Of a stretch of 64,000 nucleotides of DNA, positions 58,024-64,000 are shown piece after piece. Origin of the DNA: Pseudomonas taiwanensis DSM 21245 (lineage in GTDB: Bacteria > Pseudomonadota > Gammaproteobacteria > Pseudomonadales > Pseudomonadaceae). Numbering within the stretch: the first letter of the stretch is position 1; each line of letters opens with the position of its first letter. The translations under genes were made by a program, and so were the position numbers. The notes beneath the pieces were generated by a model that saw only the letters and a program-made list of their open reading frames with translations, was not told the origin of the DNA and made no database searches. The stretch spans positions 124,001 through 188,000 of the forward strand of contig NZ_KE384450.1 of NCBI RefSeq assembly GCF_000425785.1. The letters are read 5' to 3'.

Positions 58024-60329
58024 GCGTGCTCCAGGGGTTTGGCCCATGGGGCCAGTATGAAACTGAACACCAGGCCCAGGCTTACCGCCAGGCCGAAATT
58101 GCTCACCGCCGGTGTGCTGGAAAGCGCCAGCAGACCGAACGACAGCCAGGTGGTGAGTGCGGCCAGCAGCGTGCCCAGCAGACTCACAGCGGCCCCGCCG
58201 ATCTGCTCGTGCATGAGGATCGCGTAGTCGACGCTGATGGCGGTGACCAGCAACAGGCCGAACAGGCTGAACAAGGTCAGCGGTTGTCCCAGCCAACCCA
58301 GGCAGGCCAGGCTGCACAGGGCTGCCAGCAACGGCAGGGCGACGATGCGCAGGGCACCCCGCAGGCCGAATGGCAGCACCAGCAACAGCAGGATCAGCAC
58401 GCACGACAACAGCTTGAGCTCGGCGGCGCTGAGCTGGGTGGCGGCGAATAGCTGGTTCAGTTCGCCGAGACGGTCCACCAGTTGCACCCCCTCCAGATCG
58501 TCGGTCTGCACACGCAGCAGCGCAGTATCGTTCAGGCCCTGCAAGCTGACGATGGCGGCCACCCCCGAGTCGGTCCGCCCCAGCCACAATGGCCGCCAGG
58601 CTTCGCCCAGCGGTCCCGCCAGTACCTGTTCGACGGTCAGTGTGGGTAGTTGCAGCAGGTGGTTCAGCTCGTTCTCCAGCGCCGCCTGCGGCACACCTAG
58701 CGCCTGCAGCGGTTGCCAATGCTCGCGCAGGACGGCCAGTGCCTGTCGGGTCTGCTGTTGTTCTGCCGGGCTTGCGACGATCTGGTCCAGGCTCATGTAG
58801 CCCTTGAGCTTACCCAGTTCGACCAGCTCGTCGAGCTTGGCGGACAGCGTCCCCAGGCGGTCGAGCAACTGCTGCGGGTCGTGGCCACGTACCAGGTAGA
58901 ACTGGCTGGTGGGTTGGTAGCCGGTGATCCGCGCCACTGCCTGGGCTTGCGCCAGCAACTGGGGTGGGCTGCTGACCCACTGGCGGATGTCATTGCGGCT
59001 GTCGAGGCGCCACAGGCCGGCAGCGCAGAACAGCATCACCAGGACCAGCAGCACGGCACTGGGCATTTTGCGCAGCAGGCGTTCACGCCAGCGCATGAGC
59101 GTTTCGGCGACCTGTAGCGGCCAGTGCGCCGGGCGTAGTGCCACACCGTTCAGCAGGGCCGGCAGCAGGCATACCGCGCAGAGGTAGGCTCCGAGCAGGC
59201 CCGCGGCGGAAAACGCGGCAATCTGGGTCAGCGCCGGGAAGGGCGTGAACGCCAGGGCAAGGTAGCCGATGCAACTGGTCGCCAGGCTCAGGCTCAGGCC
59301 TGGAAGTGTCAGGCGCAAGGCGGGCCAGCTACGCCAGGGCTTGAGGCTCCAGCTCTTGGACAGATAGTGCAAAGGGTAGTCCACGGCTACACCAATCAGG
59401 CTCGAGCCCAGGACCAGCGTCATGACATGGATCTGGTCGAACAGCGCTACGCACACCACCGTCCCGAAGAGCACTCCCACCAGCACGGGAACGAAGGCCA
59501 ACAGCCCGCGCCAGCGGCGAAACGCCAGCAGCAGCAACAGCAGAATGGCAAGGGTTGCGCCGCCACCGACCCAGGTGATTTCGCGGCTGGCTTGCTGTTG
59601 CCCGGCGGCGGCATACAGCAAGCCACTGGCGGCGACCAGTTGGGCGCCGGATTGCTCCGCTTGTTGGCGACTCTTGTCCACCAGGTCGGCCACTTGCAGC
59701 GGCAGGTTCAAGTCGAACGCATTGCCCTCGGTGCGTGCGCGCAGCAGCACCCAGTGCAGGCCCTCGGCGCTGGCCACCAGCGCGCCGCTGGCGGTATCCA
59801 GTTCTACGTTCGGCGGTTTCGGTTGGCTGGCCTGGATGCGCCCGGTCAGGCCTAGCCAGTCGTCCTGGCTGGGTACCAGGCTGAAACCGGTGAAGGGGTC
59901 GAACAGGCTTTGCACGCGCTGCTCGATGAAAACGTCTGGCTGGAGGCGCAGTTGCTGGCGGTCCTGGGGCGCAAGCATGGCCAGCCGCCCTTGCAGCAGC
60001 TGTTCGCGCACGGCGGCGAGGTCGGTTTGCAGGTTCCACTGCACCCTGCTGAATAAACCGCTGGCTTGCCACTGCGCGGCCAGATGCTCGGCGAGGGCGA
60101 GTGCCTGCTGGCGTTCGGTGTGGCCAACCAGCACCAGTATTTCGCGGTTGAGCGGCTCTTGTATGCGCAGTTCGGCGCGTTTGACCAGCGGGTCTTGGGT
60201 AGCGCCGGGCACCAGTGTCATCAGGTCGGCCGACATCGGCGCCCCACGGTGCCACTGCCAGCCAGCGACCGCGAGCACAATGAGCAACAACCCCAGGAAG
60301 GCGCGTGGGAGCAGGCGTTCAATCGGCAA
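58020..60329 (-). CDS. RND/MMPL-family exporter of the aryl polyene cluster
   Basis: The 769-residue protein has the MMPL-type layout: helix 1, a periplasmic domain of about 220 residues, a five-helix bundle (from about 255) with a GVAVDYPLHYL segment, a second periplasmic domain and another helix bundle with AISVDYAILMHEQ. It should flip or extract the polyene lipid from the inner membrane using the proton gradient. It overlaps the LolA-like gene by 11 bases and the DUF3261 gene by four. It matches the position of ApeM. Confidence 0.9.
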   Translation of the reverse strand: MPIERLLPRAFLGLLLIVLAVAGWQWHRGAPMSADLMTLVPGATQDPLVKRAELRIQEPLNREILVLVGHTERQQALALAEHLAAQWQASGLFSRVQWNLQTDLAAVREQLLQGRLAMLAPQDRQQLRLQPDVFIEQRVQSLFDPFTGFSLVPSQDDWLGLTGRIQASQPKPPNVELDTASGALVASAEGLHWVLLRARTEGNAFDLNLPLQVADLVDKSRQQAEQSGAQLVAASGLLYAAAGQQQASREITWVGGGATLAILLLLLLAFRRWRGLLAFVPVLVGVLFGTVVCVALFDQIHVMTLVLGSSLIGVAVDYPLHYLSKSWSLKPWRSWPALRLTLPGLSLSLATSCIGYLALAFTPFPALTQIAAFSAAGLLGAYLCAVCLLPALLNGVALRPAHWPLQVAETLMRWRERLLRKMPSAVLLVLVMLFCAAGLWRLDSRNDIRQWVSSPPQLLAQAQAVARITGYQPTSQFYLVRGHDPQQLLDRLGTLSAKLDELVELGKLKGYMSLDQIVASPAEQQQTRQALAVLREHWQPLQALGVPQAALENELNHLLQLPTLTVEQVLAGPLGEAWRPLWLGRTDSGVAAIVSLQGLNDTALLRVQTDDLEGVQLVDRLGELNQLFAATQLSAAELKLLSCVLILLLLVLPFGLRGALRIVALPLLAALCSLACLGWLGQPLTLFSLFGLLLVTAISVDYAILMHEQIGGAAVSLLGTLLAALTTWLSFGLLALSSTPAVSNFGLAVSLGLVFSFILAPWAKPLEHA

Positions 60330-61029
60330 AATCGCGGCGCTCCCTGTCGCTCAGGGCAGTCTCGGCGCTGCTTTCAGGCATGCGCAGGACGGTGCTGTCG
60401 CCTTGGGTTTCGCTGAGCTCGATGCGCTCGACGAACGAGCCACCGCTGATTTCGATGGCGCTGAATACCTGCTTGAGCAGCAGCGAGCGAGGCGTCAGGT
60501 GCAATGTCCAGTGCGCGGCATCGCCCGACAGGCTCAGGTCGAAGTCGCGTTGCAGGCCACTGCTGTCGCCCTGCAGTACGGCAAAGAACAGGCGGTTTTG
60601 TTCGGCTCCAGCGCTGCGGCTGGGCAATGTTTGCCAGCCGCTCGGATCGCGGCGGGCGATGCCGTCGGCGCGAATGCGGTAATCCTGGCGCAGCGGGGTT
60701 TGCAGCAGCCATAGCAGGCCGTGGTCGCGGGCCAGGATGAAGTGGCCCTTGCTCAGCAGTGGCTGGGGCAGGGCGCGCAGGTGCTTTTCCTGGATGAACG
60801 GGCCTTTGACGACTGCGGGCGTGCTGAGCTGTTTTTGCAGATCGTCCAGGCTGAATGCCAGGGTCAGCGGGCTGATGAACAGCAGGATGAGGACGGTGAG
60901 CGTGCACAACAGCGGGTGGACAGGGGTGGCGTGAGCAGGTGGCGCCGCGTCGCGCCTCTGTCGCGACGCAAGGCCACTCCCACGGAATCCGCGCAGTGGC
61001 TTCAGGCGTGTCGTGACGAGTCGATTCAT
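60319..61029 (-). CDS. LolA-like outer membrane lipoprotein carrier of the aryl polyene cluster
   Basis: The 236-residue protein has a LolA-type domain (from about residue 70: GPFIQEKHL, SKGHFILARDHGLLW) that would carry a lipid across the periplasm. It has an odd N-terminus: about 38 charged residues precede the hydrophobic signal segment (TLTVLILLFISPLTLAFS). That extension is encoded by a REP-like hairpin at 60947-60983. The ATG at 61029 overlaps the thioesterase stop by four bases, but the real start may be later, for example an in-frame TTG just before the hydrophobic segment. It matches the position of ApeL. Confidence 0.8.
   Translation of the reverse strand: MNRLVTTRLKPLRGFRGSGLASRQRRDAAPPAHATPVHPLLCTLTVLILLFISPLTLAFSLDDLQKQLSTPAVVKGPFIQEKHLRALPQPLLSKGHFILARDHGLLWLLQTPLRQDYRIRADGIARRDPSGWQTLPSRSAGAEQNRLFFAVLQGDSSGLQRDFDLSLSGDAAHWTLHLTPRSLLLKQVFSAIEISGGSFVERIELSETQGDSTVLRMPESSAETALSDRERRDFAD
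60947..60983 (-). repeat. REP-like hairpin inside the LolA-like gene
   Basis: GCGTCGCG and CGCGACGC form a perfect 8-bp stem with a 7-base loop. On the minus strand it is preceded by GTGGGAGTGGCCTT, the head of a typical Pseudomonas REP sequence. REPs are normally extragenic, so its place inside a reading frame is unusual. Confidence 0.6.
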
Positions 61030-61451
61030 GAGAGTACCTTGGCTACCGCGTCGAGCATCACCTGCGGCGAGGCCAGTTGCATCTCGCCGCTTTCCACATG
61101 TACGGCGACCTGCACGGTGCTGGCGCGGGTCATGCGCTCGCCCGTCTCGGCATCGCTGATCAGGTAATGGATCTTCAGGCGGTTTTCCCATTCCACCAAG
61201 CTGGCACGCACCTTCAGGCGCTGGCCGAAGGTGGCGCCGCGGATGTAGCGCAGCTGCAGGTCGATCACCGGCCAGATGTAGCCGCTGGCGTGCATTTGCA
61301 GGTAATTGTGCTCGAGTCGGTCGAGCAGCGCGCAGCGGGCCACTTCGAGGTATTTGACGTAGTGACCGTGCCAGACGATGTGCATGCTGTCGACGTCGAA
61401 GAAGGGTACGACGATTTCGCTGTCGACATGGAAGACGCCGGGGTTACGCAT
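61026..61451 (-). CDS. Hotdog-fold acyl thioesterase of the aryl polyene cluster
   Basis: The 141-residue 4HBT-type thioesterase has the active-site segment VPFFDVDSMHIVWHGHY with Asp19 at the catalytic position. It would release or proofread acyl chains from an ACP or CoA. The ATG at 61451 lies eight bases inside the end of the ammonia-lyase gene; a longer in-frame start at 61607 has no family similarity. It matches the position of ApeK. Confidence 0.88.
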   Translation of the reverse strand: MRNPGVFHVDSEIVVPFFDVDSMHIVWHGHYVKYLEVARCALLDRLEHNYLQMHASGYIWPVIDLQLRYIRGATFGQRLKVRASLVEWENRLKIHYLISDAETGERMTRASTVQVAVHVESGEMQLASPQVMLDAVAKVLS

Positions 61452-62988
61452 GCAACCTCCAGTGGCGCTGGGCGATGCGTTGCAGGCACAGGCGCAAGTC
61501 GCTTTCCAGGGCACGGTCTTCGACGACCGGAGCGAACTCCGCCACCAGCGCTTGATGCATCTGTGCCAAGGCTGGCGGCAACGGCCGTGCGTTGTCCTGG
61601 CGGCCACGCAGCCACACGCCCTGGTTGGCTGCCAGCAAGGCTGCGGCGGCGACCTGTTCGGTCAGCTCCAGCACCCGCAAGGCGTCACGGGCGGCGATGG
61701 TGCCCATGCTCACCTTGTCCTGGTTGTGGCATTCGGTGGAGCGCGAGAACACGCTGGCTGGCATGGTCTGCTTGAGTGCTTCGGCAGTCCAGGCGCTGGC
61801 ACCGATCTGCACGGCCTTGAAACCGTGGTTGAGCATGGCTCGGTCGGCTTCGGCGCCGGACAGGTTGCTGGGCAGGCCATGGTTGTAACGTACGTCCACC
61901 AACAATGCGAGCTGGCGGTCGAGCAGGTCGGCGACGTTGGCGACCAGGGTCTTGAGGCTGTCCATGGCGAAGGCGATATGACCGCCATAGAAGTGCCCAC
62001 CATGCAGCACCCGCTCGGCGTCGCCGTCGATGATCGGGTTGTCGTTGGCGCTGTTGAGCTCCGTCTCGATGAAGCCGCGCAGCCAGGCCAGGCTGTCGGC
62101 CAGCACGCCCAGCACATGGGGTGCGCAGCGCAGCGAATAGCGGTCCTGCAGACGATGCAGGGACGGTAACGGTGCGTCGATGGCGAGGTCCTGGCGGAGC
62201 CAGGCGGCAACCTGCATCTGTCCAGGGTGCGGCTTGGCGGCGAACAGGCGCTCGTCGAAATGCTCGGGGTTGCCTTGCAGGCCAATGACGTTGAGGGCGG
62301 TGATGCGCGTAGCCAGTTTCAGCAGGTAGTCGGCGCGGGCAAACGCCAGGCAGGCCAGGCCGGTCATCACCGCGGTGCCGTTCATCAGCGCCAGGGCTTC
62401 CTTGGGCCGCAGCACCAGTGGCTGCCAGCCCAGTTCGCGGTGCACGTCAGCGCTGCCACGGCGTTGACCTTGGTACATCACCTCGCGCTCGCCGGCCAAC
62501 GTGGCCGCGACGTAGGACAGTGGCGTCAAGTCTCCGCTGGCGCCCACCGAGCCTTCTTCGGGAATCAGTGGGAGGATGTCGTGAGCGAGGAAATCACGCA
62601 GACGTTCGAGCAACTCCAGGCGCACCCCCGATACGCCGTGGCTCAGCGATCGCAGGCGGGCAGCCAGCACGGCGCGGGTTGCAGGGGCGTCCAGCAGGCG
62701 GCCCAGGCCACACCCATGGAAGGTGTAAAGGTGTTGTGGCAGGGCCTCCACATGCTCAAGCGGCACGGCGACCACGCAGGAGTCGCCGTAGCCGGTGGTT
62801 ACGCCGTAGATTACGCCTTCCTTGTCCAGCAAGGTGTCCAGGAACCGCGCACCACGCGCGATACGCTCGCGGTACCGGGCATCGTCCTGCAGCCGCGCCG
62901 AGGCGCGGCACTCGGCCAGGGCCAGGATGTCTTCGATCGCCAGCGGCGACTCGCCGAACGTGACAGGTTCATGCGGATGCATCGTCAT
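61444..62988 (-). CDS. MIO-type aromatic amino acid ammonia-lyase (HAL/PAL/TAL family)
   Basis: The 514-residue enzyme has the Ala-Ser-Gly triad (150-152, GASGDLTPL) that self-cyclises to the MIO group, the catalytic tyrosine Y61 (IYGVTTGYGD) and the conserved NPIIDG and NQDKVSMG segments. The substrate-selectivity pair, which is SH in histidine, HL in tyrosine and FL in phenylalanine lyases, reads F90-H91 by my alignment, so specificity is uncertain. The cluster context favours an aromatic starter acid such as cinnamate or coumarate. GGAAG supports the ATG at 62988 (62982 is the alternative); the start overlaps the acyltransferase end by 20 bases. Confidence 0.88.
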   Translation of the reverse strand: MTMHPHEPVTFGESPLAIEDILALAECRASARLQDDARYRERIARGARFLDTLLDKEGVIYGVTTGYGDSCVVAVPLEHVEALPQHLYTFHGCGLGRLLDAPATRAVLAARLRSLSHGVSGVRLELLERLRDFLAHDILPLIPEEGSVGASGDLTPLSYVAATLAGEREVMYQGQRRGSADVHRELGWQPLVLRPKEALALMNGTAVMTGLACLAFARADYLLKLATRITALNVIGLQGNPEHFDERLFAAKPHPGQMQVAAWLRQDLAIDAPLPSLHRLQDRYSLRCAPHVLGVLADSLAWLRGFIETELNSANDNPIIDGDAERVLHGGHFYGGHIAFAMDSLKTLVANVADLLDRQLALLVDVRYNHGLPSNLSGAEADRAMLNHGFKAVQIGASAWTAEALKQTMPASVFSRSTECHNQDKVSMGTIAARDALRVLELTEQVAAAALLAANQGVWLRGRQDNARPLPPALAQMHQALVAEFAPVVEDRALESDLRLCLQRIAQRHWRLHA

Positions 62989-63910
62989 CGGTCTTCCAGA
63001 AGGGGTAGAAGTTGAACCACTGCAATGGCGCCTGACTGCAGTATTGGCCCAGGCGTTCGGCATAGCGTGAGGCCCACTGGGCAATCACCTGGTCACGCTG
63101 GCCGCGGCGCCACTGCAGACGCTCGGCGAAGGGCTCCAGGGTGATGCGGTAGCGGCCTTGGCGCTTCAGGCAGAACAGTAGGTTGACCGGGCAATCGAGC
63201 AGGCCGGCCAGCAGCCAGGGGCCTTGCGGGAATGGCGCGGGCTGGCCGAGGAAGTCCACCTCGACCGTACGTGTGCCGTGCAGCGGCACGCGGTCGCCGG
63301 CAATGGCCAGCCACTCGCCCCGCTCCAGGCGCTCGGAGAGTTGCAGCATCACTGCCGGGTCCAGTTCGCTGACCTGGATCAGTCGCAGGTTGGTCGCGCC
63401 GGCCTCGCCCAGCAGGCGGTTGAAGCGCTCGGCATGGCGGGTGTGGACCAGCACGTTCATGGTCACCTGCTCGCCGATTTCAGCCAAGGCGCGGCACACT
63501 TCAAGATTACCCAGGTGCGCACCCACCAGCATCTGACCGCGCTCGCCGCGCAGTTGCTGACGCAGATGAGCGGGGTCGACGATGTCGATGTCTTCCAGCC
63601 GCAGCCGGCCATTCCATACGTCGAGCTTGTCCAGCAGGGCGTCGGCGAAGGCCATGAACTGGCGAAATACCTGGCGTTGGCTGGGCGCTGGGGTTTGCCC
63701 GCCATTCCAGCGATGCAGTCGCTGCTGGTACTGCCAGGCACTGCGCCGGGCGCGGCGGCCGAACACGAAGAAGTAGGCGACGATGATGCGTATCAGGGGG
63801 CCGAGCACACGCCGGCCACACAGCCGCACCAGGGCGGCGGTCAGTTTCATCAGCCAGAAACTGCCACGCTCCTGCTGATCGGCCCAGTGTTGCGAAGGAT
63901 TGCTGCTCAT
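62969..63910 (-). CDS. LpxL/HtrB-like lysophospholipid acyltransferase of the aryl polyene cluster
   Basis: The 313-residue protein resembles the LpxL/LpxM family: an N-terminal membrane-associated helix (about residues 36-52) and the acyl-transfer motif HX4E (H132 to E137 in GAHLGNLE). It could attach an acyl chain to the lipid carrier of the polyene. I chose the ATG at 63910, which overlaps the stop of the upstream gene by four bases; a GTG at 63919 is possible. The C-terminus overlaps the ammonia-lyase start. Confidence 0.88.
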   Translation of the reverse strand: MSSNPSQHWADQQERGSFWLMKLTAALVRLCGRRVLGPLIRIIVAYFFVFGRRARRSAWQYQQRLHRWNGGQTPAPSQRQVFRQFMAFADALLDKLDVWNGRLRLEDIDIVDPAHLRQQLRGERGQMLVGAHLGNLEVCRALAEIGEQVTMNVLVHTRHAERFNRLLGEAGATNLRLIQVSELDPAVMLQLSERLERGEWLAIAGDRVPLHGTRTVEVDFLGQPAPFPQGPWLLAGLLDCPVNLLFCLKRQGRYRITLEPFAERLQWRRGQRDQVIAQWASRYAERLGQYCSQAPLQWFNFYPFWKTDDDASA

Positions 63911-64000
63911 CCACGCCACCTGCGCCAGAGAATCAGCGGTGCGCGCAGCAGCATGCCGAAGAACAGCTTGGCGTGCATTTTCGAGATCAGCGCATTGTCA
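63907..64000 (-). CDS. C-terminal end of an upstream aryl polyene cluster gene (partial, probably glycosyltransferase)
   Basis: Reading the minus strand, the last 30 codons of an open frame end at 63907 and run off the window at 64000. The visible tail has a hydrophobic stretch ending in basic residues (PLILWRRWRG), which resembles the end of family 2 glycosyltransferases found in aryl polyene clusters. The TGA overlaps the acyltransferase ATG. The identification is tentative because so little is visible. Confidence 0.55.
   Translation of the reverse strand, partial: DNALISKMHAKLFFGMLLRAPLILWRRWRG

Noticed and set aside
1..64000. tRNA, rRNA, CRISPR, transposase or prophage sequences
   Set aside because: None was found on reading; gene order is continuous core genome up to the aryl polyene cluster.

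Overview
The window looks like chromosomal DNA of a Pseudomonas from the P. putida group. It is GC-rich, densely coding, and carries housekeeping blocks whose order is typical of that group: ftsYEX-rpoH, thiSG-trmB, metXW, argS-priA-rpmE-maeB, ponA/pilMN(OP)Q-aroKB and gltBD-hemE. This is inferred from gene content and order, without a database search. No rRNA, tRNA, CRISPR array, insertion sequence or phage gene was seen.

Layout. 0-8.2 kb: a sulfurtransferase (+), then a minus-strand run holding two complete M16 zinc-peptidase pairs, each an active plus an inactive subunit, on either side of rsmD, ending in a YheT-type hydrolase. 8.4-12.7 kb: ftsY-ftsE-ftsX and the heat-shock sigma factor rpoH. 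12.7-15.8 kb: mtgA (-), a DUF423 protein, thiS-thiG-trmB (+). 15.9-22.5 kb: a long minus-strand run yggS-proC-yggT-metX-metW-DUF4426-rdgB-hemW-DUF3392. 22.6-30.9 kb: pilT, an NlpC/P60 hydrolase, a TM2 protein, a SPOR protein with argS, priA, rpmE and a nuclease-like protein. 31-35 kb: maeB and the class A penicillin-binding protein ponA. 35.2-42.2 kb: a compact type IV pilus assembly operon with a fused PilO-PilP protein, a short PilM and a short PilQ, followed by aroK-aroB-damX-like. 42.5-49.8 kb: glutamate synthase gltBD and hemE. 50-53.9 kb: a cytochrome b561, an orphan GspG-like pseudopilin, a YgiW-type OB-fold protein, and a divergent MFS/LysR pair.

53.9-64 kb (minus strand, running off the right edge): ten tightly overlapping genes that form most of an aryl-polyene-type lipid pigment cluster. 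In transcription order these are a partial upstream gene (probably a glycosyltransferase), a LpxL-like acyltransferase, an MIO-type aromatic amino acid ammonia-lyase, a hotdog thioesterase, a LolA-like carrier, an RND/MMPL exporter, a DUF3261 lipoprotein, a ketosynthase, a dehydratase, a ketoreductase and a second ketosynthase. They would supply an aromatic starter, extend and reduce a conjugated polyene, and move the lipid product to the outer membrane. The acyl carrier proteins, ligase and other parts must lie beyond 64 kb.

I found no clearly new biological system. The most unusual points are the PilO-PilP fusion within a reduced pilus operon, a REP-like hairpin inside the 5' end of the LolA-like gene, an rpmE terminator that doubles as signal-peptide coding sequence, a long operator-like palindrome between gltD and hemE, and the two M16 pairs apparently assigned to different cell compartments.
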